Shown here in pieces: positions 1 through 8,973 of a stretch of DNA of 64,000 bases. Position 1 is the first letter of the stretch. Every line of letters starts with the position of its first letter. The stretch covers positions 57,316 to 121,315 of the forward strand of contig JAJYNP010000184.1 of NCBI GenBank assembly GCA_021786265.1, written 5' to 3'. The stretch is from Chloroflexota bacterium (lineage in GTDB: Bacteria; Chloroflexota; Limnocylindria; Limnocylindrales; CSP1-4). A program made the position numbers and the translations under genes. The notes under the pieces were generated by a model. That model did not search any database, was not told where the DNA came from, and saw nothing but the letters and a program-made list of their open reading frames with translations.

Positions 1-892
1 AGGTGCCCCAGGCATTCGGAAGGTTGAGCCCCATGACGGACATGCCGAGGAGCGCTACCGCCACCGAGTCGAGAAGGAGCGAGTCACCGGCCGTGATGTC
101 GCCCTGTCCGATGCGCGACGCCAGGATCAGACCGGCGACCGCCGCGAACAAACCCGAGATGATGTAGGCGGCGATGCGATAGCGGCTCACGTTCGCGCCG
201 GAGAGGCGAGCCGCTTCGGGGTTCGCGCCGATGGCATACATGACGCGGCCCCAGCGCGTCCGCGTCAGGAAGAACCACGCCACCACCGTGAGGACCAGGA
301 AGATCACCACGGGCGTGGGAATGGGGCCGATGAAGCCGTTGTCGATCCAGAGGAAATCGGGGGTGAATCGGCCGGCGGCCACGGTGCCGTTGGGCAGCGG
401 CATGCCCGTCGACACCGACTGCCCCTGCACGAAGACCAGCTTGAGGCCCTGGATCGCGTACATCATGGAGAGCGTCGCGAGCAGGTCGGGGATCCGGAAC
501 TTCACGATGAGAATCCCGTTGACGAGCCCGACGATCCCACCGGCGAGCAGCACGGTTACGATCGCCACCCATCCGACCTGGTCGTAGATCACCATGGTCA
601 TCGCGGAGATCGTCACCGCCATGCCCGCCACCCCGCCGATCGACAGGTCGAGACCACCCACGGCCATGGCCGTCGTCAGCCCAAGCCCGGCAATGGCGGT
701 CACCGATGTGTACTTCAGGATGGAGAGCATCGTCGTGCTGCGGCGGAACGTGTCTTCGGTGCCGAAGAAGTAGACGATGAGCACCAACGTGATGCCGATG
801 AAGCCCCACTTGACGATCCAGTCACGGAGCCGGTCGACCCACGGAGTGGACGGCGCACCAGCCACGTCTGCCTTCTCGCGTACAGTCGTCAT
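1..892 (-). CDS. Sugar ABC transporter permease, RbsC type (C-terminus cut by window edge)
   Basis: This is an integral-membrane permease of the ribose/xylose-type ABC importer family. It would form the inner-membrane channel for the sugar delivered by the binding protein at 2438-3568. About 297 residues are visible out of a usual 320-340, because the gene runs off the left edge. Several hydrophobic helices are present, including one around residues 30-45, and there is a family-typical TAIAGLGLT stretch near residue 70. The ATG at 892 directly follows the TGA of the ATPase gene (TGAATG), so the two are translationally coupled. The order binding protein, ATPase, permease is that of rbs/xyl-type operons. 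The substrate cannot be read from the sequence; the neighbouring aldolase and isomerase suggest a pentose or deoxy sugar. Confidence 0.93.
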   Translation of the reverse strand, partial: MTTVREKADVAGAPSTPWVDRLRDWIVKWGFIGITLVLIVYFFGTEDTFRRSTTMLSILKYTSVTAIAGLGLTTAMAVGGLDLSIGGVAGMAVTISAMTMVIYDQVGWVAIVTVLLAGGIVGLVNGILIVKFRIPDLLATLSMMYAIQGLKLVFVQGQSVSTGMPLPNGTVAAGRFTPDFLWIDNGFIGPIPTPVVIFLVLTVVAWFFLTRTRWGRVMYAIGANPEAARLSGANVSRYRIAAYIISGLFAAVAGLILASRIGQGDITAGDSLLLDSVAVALLGMSVMGLNLPNAWGT

Positions 893-2398
893 TCAGTTGA
901 TCTCCGACATCCACGTGATGATCTGGCTGCGGTTGGTCTCGCTCGTGTAGGCGTCGTTGCGCAGCGCCCCGTCAACAAGAACGAGGATGCGGTCCGCAAC
1001 CTCAAGTACCTCATCGACGTCGCTGGTGGTGAGGACGACGGCGGCTCCCTCGGCCGCGATCGTGCGCAGCTTCTGTCCGATAGCGGCACGTGCACCGATG
1101 TCCACGCCGGCGAACGGCTCGTCCAGCAGGAGCACCTTCGGTCTGGCCACGAGCCAGCGCCCGATGACGACACGCTGCTGGTTCCCGCCGGAGAGGGCGT
1201 CCACCGAGAACGCCTCGTCCTGCGCCACCACCTCGAGCTGCCGGATCACCTGGCGCCCCAACAGGGCCTCAGCGCGGCCGCGCAGCACACCTCGCGACGA
1301 GACCCAGCCCAGGAACGGGAGGCTCACGTTGCGCGCGATGGACCAGCCGGGGAGCACCGCCTCAGCCGTGCGATCTTCCGGGGCGAGGAACACGCTCTCT
1401 CGAATCGCGTCACCCGGAGAGCGGGGTGTGTACGGCCGGCCGTCGAGCTGCATCGTCCCAGTCGGGAAGCGGCGGGCCCCGAACGCCCCGCGCACGAGCT
1501 CGCTCTTGCCGGCGCCGAGCAGTCCGACGATGCCGGTCACCTCGCCGGCACGGAATTCGATGTCCTGCGGTGGACTCTCTGGCCGCAGGCGCACGCCCTC
1601 CAGGCGCAGCCGCACCTGCGAGCCGCGCCGTTCGCGCACGGAGGCTCGCGTCACGTCCGCCTGCTCGCCGAGCATGGCGTGCAGCGCAGCGCTCCACCCG
1701 AACGGGCGCGTCTGCTGAGCCCGAATGCGACCGTCCCGCAGGACCACCAGTCGGTCCGCCACGGTGTCGATCTCGCCCAGCCGGTGGGAGACGAACAGGA
1801 TGGCGACGCCCGCTTCCTTGAGCCGACCGATCACGTCGAACAGGCGCTCGGCCTCGACCGCGGACAGGGCGGATGTAGGTTCATCGAGGATCAGCAGGCG
1901 CGGTTGATGGGAAAGGGCGCGCGCCAGCAGCAGCAGCTGCTGATCGGCGATGCCCAGTGCGAAGACGTCCTGGCGCAGCACACGGTCCGGCCACTGCAGG
2001 TCGAGCAGGGCGCTGGCCTGGCGAGCCCTCGGTAGCACGCGGCGAACGCTGAAATACGTCCCGGTCGATCCCTGGGTGAGCTCCTCGAAGACCAGGTTCT
2101 CAGCCACCGTCAGGCCGGGCACGATGCCGTCTGCGATGCGCTGGTGCACGGTCTCGATGCCGAGCGCCCGAGCGACCTGCGGTGAGCCGATGCGAACGGG
2201 CCGGCCGTCGACCATCACCGACCCGGAGTGCTCCGGGTAGACGCCGGAGAGGATCTTGATCAAGGTCGACTTCCCGGCGCCGTTGGCACCGATGAGGGCG
2301 ACCACCGAACCTCCCTCGACGCTCATGGAGACGCCGTCCAGCACGCGGTTGGTGCCGAACGCCATCCCGATGTCGGCAAGCGTGACGACAGTGTTCAT
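893..2398 (-). CDS. Sugar ABC transporter ATP-binding protein, RbsA/MglA type
   Basis: This 501-residue ATPase has two fused nucleotide-binding domains, as in RbsA, XylG and MglA. The N-terminal domain has a Walker A motif GANGAGKST near residue 37 and a Walker B/D-loop LLILDEPTSALS near residue 168. The C-terminal domain has a degenerate Walker A (GLLGAGKSE), the signature LSGGNQQRVVIGRWL and Walker B LLLDEPFAGVD. A degenerate second site is usual in this family. The protein powers import through the downstream permease, to which it is coupled without a gap. A 39-nt spacer separates it from the binding-protein gene. The length matches the family. Confidence 0.96.
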   Translation of the reverse strand: MNTVVTLADIGMAFGTNRVLDGVSMSVEGGSVVALIGANGAGKSTLIKILSGVYPEHSGSVMVDGRPVRIGSPQVARALGIETVHQRIADGIVPGLTVAENLVFEELTQGSTGTYFSVRRVLPRARQASALLDLQWPDRVLRQDVFALGIADQQLLLLARALSHQPRLLILDEPTSALSAVEAERLFDVIGRLKEAGVAILFVSHRLGEIDTVADRLVVLRDGRIRAQQTRPFGWSAALHAMLGEQADVTRASVRERRGSQVRLRLEGVRLRPESPPQDIEFRAGEVTGIVGLLGAGKSELVRGAFGARRFPTGTMQLDGRPYTPRSPGDAIRESVFLAPEDRTAEAVLPGWSIARNVSLPFLGWVSSRGVLRGRAEALLGRQVIRQLEVVAQDEAFSVDALSGGNQQRVVIGRWLVARPKVLLLDEPFAGVDIGARAAIGQKLRTIAAEGAAVVLTTSDVDEVLEVADRILVLVDGALRNDAYTSETNRSQIITWMSEIN

Positions 2399-2437
2399 CG
2401 GCTCACCGCCCTGGTCGTTCAGGATCTCAGCGGATAC

Positions 2438-3568
2438 CTAATACGCCGGGGTGATCCACGGCGCCGCGCTGGAGTCGAGCTCCAGGAGCGACGGGATCTT
2501 GGTGACCAGCTGGTCCATGTTCTGGATGTTGTTCTGGAGCAGGAACTGCTGGGTCACGAGCGAGGCCGGGAACATGACCTCCGTGGTGGTTGACCCCGCC
2601 AGCTTCAGGGCCATGGTGCGGACCACGGCGGCTCCGACACCCGCCGGATCAGTCGTCGCCGTGGCCACCCACGGGCTGTTCGCCGCGGTCATGACCTGGA
2701 TGTCGGCGTTCGAGACGTCGATGCCGAAGACCTTGATCTGCTTCTGGAGCCCGTTGTTGATGACCGCAGCGACGGTGCCCTTGGTGAGTTCGTCGTAGGG
2801 GGCGAAGATCGCCTGGACGTCCGGGTGCGCCTTCAGCGCCGCGTCCACCAGCACCTGGTTGTCGGTCGCAACGGCGTTCGTGAACTTGCCGACGAAGAAC
2901 TCCACGTTCCAGTTGTGCTGCTTCACGAACTGCTGGAAGACCGCGTTGCGCCGGTCGAGCGGGGCGATCCCGAGTGCGTTGACGTAGCCGATCTTGGCTC
3001 CATCCGGGATGGTCTGCGCCATGAGGGTCAGATCCTTGGTGGCCATGTCGGCGTCGCTCTGGTCCGTGTGTACCACGGGCGGCTGCGTGCCGTCGACGTC
3101 GTAAACCACGACCGGGATCCCCTTGGCGATGGCCTGATTGATGAGCGGCACCATCGTCGACGTGAGGCCGTGGTCGACGATGATCCCGGCCACGCCCGAG
3201 TTCATCGCCGTCTGCATGTCGGTCGCCTGCTTGGCGTTGTCCGCCTGTGCGTCGTAGACCTGCATCTGGAAGCCAATGGCAGCCGCCTGCTTCTCGGCTC
3301 CCATTTCCCACTGCTGGAAGTAGTCGCCCGCGCCACTCTGACGCACCATGGCGATCTTGACCGGGCCGGCGTTGAACGGTGCGGGCTTCGCGGCCGTTGC
3401 GCTGCCTGCCGGCACTGCCGACGCAGGGGCCGCTGCGCTCGATGCTGCTGCGCTGGACGCTGCCGGCGCAGCGACACTGGGTGCGGTAGTGGCCGCTGAC
3501 TGGCTGCACGCTGTCAGAGTCAGCAACGAGATCGTGATCAACCCTGCGAGTCGCTTGTGACGGGTCAT
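2438..3568 (-). CDS. Sugar ABC transporter substrate-binding lipoprotein, RbsB-like
   Basis: This 376-residue protein starts with a lipoprotein signal: basic MTRHKR, a hydrophobic stretch and the lipobox LTAC with the acylated cysteine at residue 21. An Ala/Ser/Pro-rich linker follows to about residue 65, then a periplasmic-binding fold of the RbsB/LacI type (Peripla_BP_4). Motifs typical of the fold include VDHGLTSTMVP and VDAALKAHPDVQAIFAP. It should be anchored outside the membrane and deliver the sugar to the ATPase/permease pair encoded next. It is 103 nt downstream of the aldolase/dehydrogenase gene. The ligand is unknown. Confidence 0.95.
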   Translation of the reverse strand: MTRHKRLAGLITISLLTLTACSQSAATTAPSVAAPAASSAAASSAAAPASAVPAGSATAAKPAPFNAGPVKIAMVRQSGAGDYFQQWEMGAEKQAAAIGFQMQVYDAQADNAKQATDMQTAMNSGVAGIIVDHGLTSTMVPLINQAIAKGIPVVVYDVDGTQPPVVHTDQSDADMATKDLTLMAQTIPDGAKIGYVNALGIAPLDRRNAVFQQFVKQHNWNVEFFVGKFTNAVATDNQVLVDAALKAHPDVQAIFAPYDELTKGTVAAVINNGLQKQIKVFGIDVSNADIQVMTAANSPWVATATTDPAGVGAAVVRTMALKLAGSTTTEVMFPASLVTQQFLLQNNIQNMDQLVTKIPSLLELDSSAAPWITPAY

Positions 3569-3671
3569 CCTCTCTCCTTACGCGTCCACAGAAACCGTCT
3601 CGTGGTCCACCGCGACTTCTCGGTACCCCTCCTCCTCTGGCACTGTCACCATCGCTCGTCCGGGACAGCCG

Positions 3672-5678
3672 TCACCGTGGAAAGCCGCCCGCCACCCCAC
3701 CGTCGACCGGGATGACGCAGCCGGTCGTTCGAGACGAGTCGTCGGCAAGCAGGAATGCCACCGACGCCGCGACGTCTCGGGTTGTCACGTGGCGATGCAG
3801 CAGGTTCCGCTTCGCGTAGAAGTCCTCGAGCTCCTCCGGACGCACCCCGTGCGCCGCAGCCCGCTCCTCGCGTAGGCCGCCCGCCCACAACCTCGAGTTA
3901 TCGAACACGGCGTCCGGGTTCACGGCATTCGCCCGTATCCCGAACGCCCCCGCCTCCAGCGCCGCGATACGCATCAGCTGGAGCATTCCCGCCTTGGTCA
4001 CGGAGTACGCGCCGAAGCCTGCGCCGGGCGCGAACGCGTTCTTGCTCGCCACGTACACGAGCGAGCCGCCGAGGCCCTGTTCCTTCATCACGCGGATCGC
4101 CTCGCGGGTCAGCAGGAATGCGCTCGTCAGGTTCACCGCGAGGGCCAGACGCCAGCGACCGAGTTCCAGCTCGTCGAGGTTGCCCCCAACGCCCACGCCA
4201 GCGTTGAGGACGACGCCGTCAAGGCCGCCGAACGTGCGCACGGCCTGTCGCACCGTCTCCATGACGACCGCCTCGTCGGACTGGTCACCCGCGACCGTCA
4301 CGGGCTCGGGACCTCCGGCCTCGACGACGGCCCCAGCGAGGCCCGCCAGCCCCTCCCCATCGATGTCCGCAGCGACGAGGCTCGCCCCATTCAGGGCAAG
4401 CTCGAGGGCGATCGTTCGCCCGATCCCGGAAGCCGCGCCGGTAACGATGTGGATCGTGCCGGCAAAGCGCTTCGGTACCGGGCGGAGCGTCAGCTTGTAC
4501 AGCTCGAGGGGCCAGTAGTCGAAGTCGAAGGCATCGGCGTCGGGCAGCGGCGCGGCCTCGCCGAAGGCGTCGAGAGTGCTGGCCGCGGCACGGAGCGTGT
4601 GCGACGCGACATCGGCGACGCGCGCCGCCTCCGCGCGGTCCCGTCCCGTCGTCACCGCGCCCAGGCCGGGCACGAGGATCACGCGGGGGGCTGGATCGTG
4701 CATCGGCACGTCGACGGCCAGCCGGTGCCGCTGACGCTCGAAGTACGCGGCATAAGCCTGCCGGCGTGCCTCCACGGCCGTGCCTGCGGCGACCACGTCC
4801 CGCCCGTCAGGGACGAGCGCGGCGAACGGCCGCGTCCACAGCATGTGGTCGGCGCTCGAGACGCCGCTCTCCACCACCCGCGCCACGTCGGATCGGTCCG
4901 CGACCGCCCGCAGGTTGCGATCGGTGATCAGGACGCGCGGGCCGGTGTTCGAGACGGCGGCTCGAAGGTGCAGCAGCAGCCGTCGCTGCTCCTCGTCGGA
5001 GAGGTCGGGCGTGGGAGCCGGCGGTGCGGAGCGCGGCGCGTGCGCCGCCAGGTAGGCCGCGGCGCGCTCGACAGAGTCGAGGGTCCTGCGCAGACACGCA
5101 TCCGAGTCGTCGGCCCACGTGATCAGACCGTGGTGCCCGAGCACCACGCCTTCTCGGTCGGCCAGCTCGGCGACCGCCCGCGCGAGGCGGAACCCGGGTC
5201 GCTGCCAGTCGAGGTAGCCGAACGACGGGCCGAGCACGTCACGGACGACCTCGCGGCCGTGGCCATGGCGGGCCAGGGCACAGATCGCGTCAGCGTGCAC
5301 GTGGTCGACGTGCGCGAACGGCAGGAACGCGTGCAGCAACGTCTCGATCGACGGGCGGGGCGACCGGGGATCGGTCAGCGCGCGGCGCACGACCGTGTCG
5401 GTCTCCTCGTCTGACAGCGACTCACGGTCCCTGACGGCGACGAGCTCGTCGAGCCAGAGGGCCGGGAAATCCGCCGCGGACGCGATGGACAAGTCGACGC
5501 CCGACGCCTTGATCCACAGCACGCGCCGGCTACGCCCGAGATGATCGACCGCCGTGCCCTTGGCGGAGGTGTTTCCGCCTCCGTGCACGACCAGCGATTG
5601 GTCCGACCCCAGGCGACGAGATCGCTCGACGAGCCGGTCCAGTGGCCACGAGGTTGCGTCGGCGGAAAGGGGGGTCAC
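3672..5678 (-). CDS. Bifunctional class II aldolase / short-chain dehydrogenase
   Basis: This 668-residue fusion resembles RhaEW/YuxG proteins. Residues 1 to about 400 are a class II aldolase/adducin domain, with zinc-site-like histidines in HAFLPFAHVDHVHAD and GHHGLI. Residues from about 410 are a short-chain dehydrogenase with the NAD(P) motif TGAASGIG, VLNAGVG and the catalytic YSVTK. In characterised relatives the aldolase splits L-rhamnulose-1-phosphate to DHAP and lactaldehyde, and the dehydrogenase oxidises the aldehyde. Here the gene overlaps the MtnA-like isomerase by 4 nt. No rhamnose isomerase or rhamnulokinase is present, so another ketose-1-phosphate (for example 5-deoxyribulose-1-phosphate) is possible. 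The domain assignment is firm and the substrate is inference. Confidence 0.9.
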   Translation of the reverse strand: MTPLSADATSWPLDRLVERSRRLGSDQSLVVHGGGNTSAKGTAVDHLGRSRRVLWIKASGVDLSIASAADFPALWLDELVAVRDRESLSDEETDTVVRRALTDPRSPRPSIETLLHAFLPFAHVDHVHADAICALARHGHGREVVRDVLGPSFGYLDWQRPGFRLARAVAELADREGVVLGHHGLITWADDSDACLRRTLDSVERAAAYLAAHAPRSAPPAPTPDLSDEEQRRLLLHLRAAVSNTGPRVLITDRNLRAVADRSDVARVVESGVSSADHMLWTRPFAALVPDGRDVVAAGTAVEARRQAYAAYFERQRHRLAVDVPMHDPAPRVILVPGLGAVTTGRDRAEAARVADVASHTLRAAASTLDAFGEAAPLPDADAFDFDYWPLELYKLTLRPVPKRFAGTIHIVTGAASGIGRTIALELALNGASLVAADIDGEGLAGLAGAVVEAGGPEPVTVAGDQSDEAVVMETVRQAVRTFGGLDGVVLNAGVGVGGNLDELELGRWRLALAVNLTSAFLLTREAIRVMKEQGLGGSLVYVASKNAFAPGAGFGAYSVTKAGMLQLMRIAALEAGAFGIRANAVNPDAVFDNSRLWAGGLREERAAAHGVRPEELEDFYAKRNLLHRHVTTRDVAASVAFLLADDSSRTTGCVIPVDGGVAGGFPR

Positions 5679-6751
5679 GATACGAGCTCCTCGATCGAGT
5701 CGGACGGCACCTGCCCACTCGCCACTTCGACGACGCGACGTTCGGTAACGAGCGCGCTGACCAGCCGGCCGGGCGTCACGTCGAAGGCCGGGTTGTAGCC
5801 CCGCGCCGACGCCGGTGCGACCTGCATCCCGGCCCAGCGCACGACTTCCTCGTCATCGCGATACTCGATCTCGATCTCCGAGCCCGACGGAGTCTGCAGG
5901 TCGACCGTGGACTCCGGTGCCGCAACCACGAAGGGGATCCCGGCATTCGCGCACGCGAGCGCGACGCCGAGCGATCCGATCTTGTTGGCCGTATCCCCAT
6001 TCGCGGCCACGCGGTCCGCTCCGATGATGGCCACGTCGACGAGGTGCCGAGCCGCTGTGCTGGCGGCCGCCCCGTCCACCTCCACGACGTACGGGATCCC
6101 TTCCTGCTCGAGCTCCCATGCGGTGAGACGCGACCCCTGGAGCAGCGGCCGCGTCTCGTCCACGAACACGCGCTCGAGCAACCCGCGGGCGTGCAGTTCG
6201 CGGACGATCCCAAGGGCCGTCCCCCAGGCGGTCGTGGCGAGGAGACCGGTGTTGCAGTGGGTGAGGACCCGAACCGGCCGGTGCGGGACGGCATCCAGGA
6301 TCCAGTCGGCACCGCGCGCCCCGATCTCATGGTTCGTGCGCTCGTCCTCGAGGATGAGTTGCGTCGCCCTGTCGACGACCGCCTGCGGGCCTTCCGCCAT
6401 CAAGCCTCGCACCTGCTCCACGCCCCAGGCCAGATTGACCGCCGTGGGCCGGGCGTCGCGGATCCGGCCGACCTCGGCCTCGAGACGGGCCGCGCTCCAG
6501 CCCTCCCGCTCGCCCTGAACCATCGCCAGGGCCACCCCGAAAGCCCCGGCGACTCCCAGGGCGGGCGCGCCTCGGACGGCAAGCCGGGTGATGGCGTCGA
6601 TCAGCGCGTCCACGTCCCGGATGTCGAGATACGCCAGGCTCGCGGGCAACCGCGTCTGGTCGATCAGGCGGATACCCGCGCCTATCCAGGCAATCGTGCG
6701 CAGATCGTCGTCCACCAGGGGTCCTTCGTGGGGGGAATTGAGGTACGTCAT
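5675..6751 (-). CDS. MtnA-like aldose-1-phosphate isomerase
   Basis: This 358-residue protein belongs to the methylthioribose-1-phosphate isomerase family, which converts aldose-1-phosphates to ketose-1-phosphates. The family landmarks are present: RGAPALGVAGAFG from residue 60, the catalytic-cysteine motif THCNTGLLAT (C166) and the acid GADRVAANGD (D246) followed by NKIGS. Members act in methionine salvage (MtnA) or 5-deoxyribose-1-phosphate disposal (DrdI). The neighbours are a sugar ABC importer and a class II aldolase rather than mtnB/C/D genes. That favours a carbon-catabolic role that feeds a ketose-1-phosphate to the overlapping aldolase. No matching 1-kinase is visible. A perfect inverted repeat lies just upstream. 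Confidence 0.88.
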   Translation of the reverse strand: MTYLNSPHEGPLVDDDLRTIAWIGAGIRLIDQTRLPASLAYLDIRDVDALIDAITRLAVRGAPALGVAGAFGVALAMVQGEREGWSAARLEAEVGRIRDARPTAVNLAWGVEQVRGLMAEGPQAVVDRATQLILEDERTNHEIGARGADWILDAVPHRPVRVLTHCNTGLLATTAWGTALGIVRELHARGLLERVFVDETRPLLQGSRLTAWELEQEGIPYVVEVDGAAASTAARHLVDVAIIGADRVAANGDTANKIGSLGVALACANAGIPFVVAAPESTVDLQTPSGSEIEIEYRDDEEVVRWAGMQVAPASARGYNPAFDVTPGRLVSALVTERRVVEVASGQVPSDSIEELVS

Positions 6752-6757
6752 ACGTTA

Positions 6758-6780
6758 GTTGTCCTACCACTTGAGACAAC
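6758..6780 (-). promoter_or_regulatory. Candidate operator upstream of the MtnA-like gene
   Basis: A perfect 6-bp inverted repeat, GTTGTC-N11-GACAAC, sits 7 nt before the ATG of the MtnA-like gene, in the 96-nt gap after the SorC regulator gene. Its position fits a repressor site for that half-operon. The SorC regulator next to it is the obvious candidate, but binding is inferred only from proximity. Confidence 0.45.
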
Positions 6781-6847
6781 CGCTCCTCGCACCCCTCTTA
6801 CAGGCCATCTGGCCCTGGACGAGACACCACACGTCAGTTTCTGGGGC

Positions 6848-7810
6848 CTACCGAGCCATAATCAGCGCCTCGCCGAGCGCCTCATCCACGACGACCTCAT
6901 CGAGGAGTCCGCCGATGAGCGCCGCGTGCAGGGCGCTGGCCTTCGCTGCCCCCCCCGCCGCCGCGACGACTCGCCGCGATCCCCGAAGCTCATCGAGCGA
7001 CAGGCCGACCGGCAACGGTGAGAGCACCCCCAGGGCATGGCCCGACGAGTCGTAGTACCTGCCCAGCATCTCGCCGACACCACCCGCCTCGACGATCGCG
7101 TGCATCGTCTCGGCGGACACGAGGCCCGCCTGCAGCAGGAGCGAGTCCTCCCCGACCACGCCGACCGACACGAGCGTCATGTCGGCCGACCGCGCCACCT
7201 CCAGGGCGGTCTCGACGGGTCGCGAGGACAGCAGCGACTGCAGCGACGAGCGCGAGTCTACGAAGGCCGGCGACGGCAGGTGCATGACGGTTGCACCGAG
7301 CGACGCACCCAGCGCCCGCGTGACGTCGACGGCAGGCGCGATCTCTCCGCCACTCACGTGGCCGATCGCGTCCACCACCACGACTCCCGTCGTGCGCCGC
7401 GGGCGCACGAGGTGCGCCGCCCGCGCCAGCGTCCGCCCCCAGCTGGCCGCCACCGTGACGCGCCCGATCGCGACGGCACGCTCGATCAGTCGCGCCGTGG
7501 CACGCGCCACCCCGATCGTCCCGTCCTCGTCGCCGAGCCGTGCCCCGACGTGCGCCATGATCCCGTAGCGCAGGCGCAATGCTTCCGCAAGCCGCGCCTG
7601 CCCTGGCATCGGCTCCGTCACCACGACCTGCACGATGCCGAGCGCCTCGGCCTCGCTCAGCGCTCGGCTGATCGTCGAGCGCGACAGGCCGAAGCGCGCC
7701 GCGATGGCGGCCTGCGTGAGGCCATACTCGTGACAGAGCCAGGCGACCTCGACCAGGAACTCGCGGTGCTCGAGGTCGCTGCTCTGGGGGCCGCCCTGCC
7801 GGGCTGTCAC
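6848..7810 (-). CDS. SorC/DeoR-family sugar-responsive transcriptional regulator
   Basis: This 320-residue regulator has an N-terminal helix-turn-helix (YGLTQAAIAARFGLSRSTIS, about residues 25-45) and a C-terminal SorC-type sugar-phosphate-binding domain with typical segments (VAASWGRTL, VVDAIGH, ALIGGLLDEVVVDE). SorC-family proteins sense phosphorylated sugars and control the operon that produces them. The GTG at 7810 is preferred because it lies 17 nt after the RuBisCO-like gene stop and gives the usual length. The same frame stays open upstream, but only as a shadow of that gene. It is placed between the transketolase/RuBisCO-like block and the isomerase/aldolase/importer block, so it may control both. 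Confidence 0.9.
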   Translation of the reverse strand: MTARQGGPQSSDLEHREFLVEVAWLCHEYGLTQAAIAARFGLSRSTISRALSEAEALGIVQVVVTEPMPGQARLAEALRLRYGIMAHVGARLGDEDGTIGVARATARLIERAVAIGRVTVAASWGRTLARAAHLVRPRRTTGVVVVDAIGHVSGGEIAPAVDVTRALGASLGATVMHLPSPAFVDSRSSLQSLLSSRPVETALEVARSADMTLVSVGVVGEDSLLLQAGLVSAETMHAIVEAGGVGEMLGRYYDSSGHALGVLSPLPVGLSLDELRGSRRVVAAAGGAAKASALHAALIGGLLDEVVVDEALGEALIMAR

Positions 7811-7827
7811 TGGCGTCGCACGGGTCC

Positions 7828-8973
7828 TTACCCAGCCTGTTGCTCGACGGCGGCACGCATCCGGCAGGCATTCTGGTACAGATCGCCGCGGTGCAGGTTG
7901 CCTCCGATCAGCAGCACGCTGTCGTGTGCATAGAACGTGGCCAGCTCGTCGAGGCGGTCGATCGTCATGCCACCGGCCGGCACCGGCAGGATCGGGGCCA
8001 GCGGGCCAAGCGGATCCCGGCAAGCCGCGGCGATCGACCCGCAGGCCTCCGGGCTGAAGCTGAACCGGCCTCCGAAACTGGGGAAGACAGAGAGATCGGC
8101 GCCGGCGAGGCGCATGATCGTGCCGAACAGCAGCCCGTGCTCGATCCCGCCGCGGTCGTCCACGACGTGCGAGCCGAGGAATGCCGGGTGCCCCATGATC
8201 GGAAGGGCCAGGTCGTCGTCGTCCGCGAGGCGCCGCATCGTATCGAAGCCCGTGAGCCCCGGGAGCACCAGCAGCCCCCCCGCGCCGGCAGCCCGCGCGA
8301 TGTGCGCCCGCGCCGCGATCTCGCCGGCCGGCGCGTTGATCGACGGCAGGTACAGCACGTGCCGGCCCGTCGCCTCGTTGGCTTCCCGAACGGCGGCCGC
8401 GCACGCCTGCACCCGATCCGCGAAGGCTGCAAACGGCTGGTTGGCCAGGCCATGGTCATCCTTGATGATGTCGATCCCGGCCATCGCCAGAGTCCGCGCC
8501 ATGTCCGCCAGTGCCCGGCCCCCCAGGCCCATCGGCTTCAGCGCGGTCGCCAGCAGGGGGCGGCCAGGGACTCCAACGACCGTGCGCAATCCGGCGATCC
8601 CGAAGCGCGGGCCGCGGAACCGGGCCAGGAACTCCGGTGGAAACAAGACGGCGAGCAGGCGCACGCCCGGCAGCAGGGAGCAGTTTCCGAACAGCACGTT
8701 CAGGAGCTGCGGGAGCTCGAAGCCCGTCGTTTCCACCGCATAGCTGATCTCCGCGACGGCGAGGTCTGAACCCATCACGTCGATCGACTCGACGCGGCCG
8801 ATCACGTACCGCCGGATATCGTCGTCGGCGATGAGATCGGCCGGGAACTCGATCGTCTGCTCGACCGCGATCGTCTCCGCCCGCTCGCGCGCCTCGTGCA
8901 ATGGCCCGCGCAGCGCGTAGCGCGCCGTGATCCGCACGCCGGAGACCGACAGGGCGGTTGCCGTGATCGTCAC
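7828..8973 (-). CDS. RuBisCO-like protein (form IV), possible sugar-acid phosphate transcarboxylase/hydrolase
   Basis: This 381-residue protein has the RuBisCO large-chain fold. ATALKPMGLG (K146) matches the TxKPxxGL loop and GIDIIKDDHG (K171, D172, D173) matches the carbamylated-lysine motif. RuBisCO has glutamate where H174 is found. A phosphate-binding region follows (PSFGGRFSFSPEACG, PVPAGGM, LIGGNLH). It is therefore not a CO2-fixing enzyme. RuBisCO-like proteins act in methylthioribulose metabolism or in D-apiose/isoapionate breakdown (OiaX-type). Overlap with a split transketolase gene and nearby sugar importers favour sugar catabolism. The start is a GTG overlapping the transketolase stop by 4 nt. 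The exact reaction is unknown. Confidence 0.85.
   Translation of the reverse strand: MTITATALSVSGVRITARYALRGPLHEARERAETIAVEQTIEFPADLIADDDIRRYVIGRVESIDVMGSDLAVAEISYAVETTGFELPQLLNVLFGNCSLLPGVRLLAVLFPPEFLARFRGPRFGIAGLRTVVGVPGRPLLATALKPMGLGGRALADMARTLAMAGIDIIKDDHGLANQPFAAFADRVQACAAAVREANEATGRHVLYLPSINAPAGEIAARAHIARAAGAGGLLVLPGLTGFDTMRRLADDDDLALPIMGHPAFLGSHVVDDRGGIEHGLLFGTIMRLAGADLSVFPSFGGRFSFSPEACGSIAAACRDPLGPLAPILPVPAGGMTIDRLDELATFYAHDSVLLIGGNLHRGDLYQNACRMRAAVEQQAG

Noticed and set aside
84..809. 241-codon minus-strand frame inside the first permease
   Set aside because: The His/Arg-rich translation is out of frame; the neighbouring frame gives a membrane permease joined to the ATPase stop.
3672..5678. 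Naming the fusion rhaD/rhaEW
   Set aside because: Domain order matches, but rhamnose isomerase and kinase are absent and an MtnA-like isomerase takes their place.
7811..8404. Long N-terminal extension of the SorC regulator frame
   Set aside because: It overlaps the RuBisCO-like gene in another frame and is Arg/Gly-rich; the GTG at 7810 gives normal family length.
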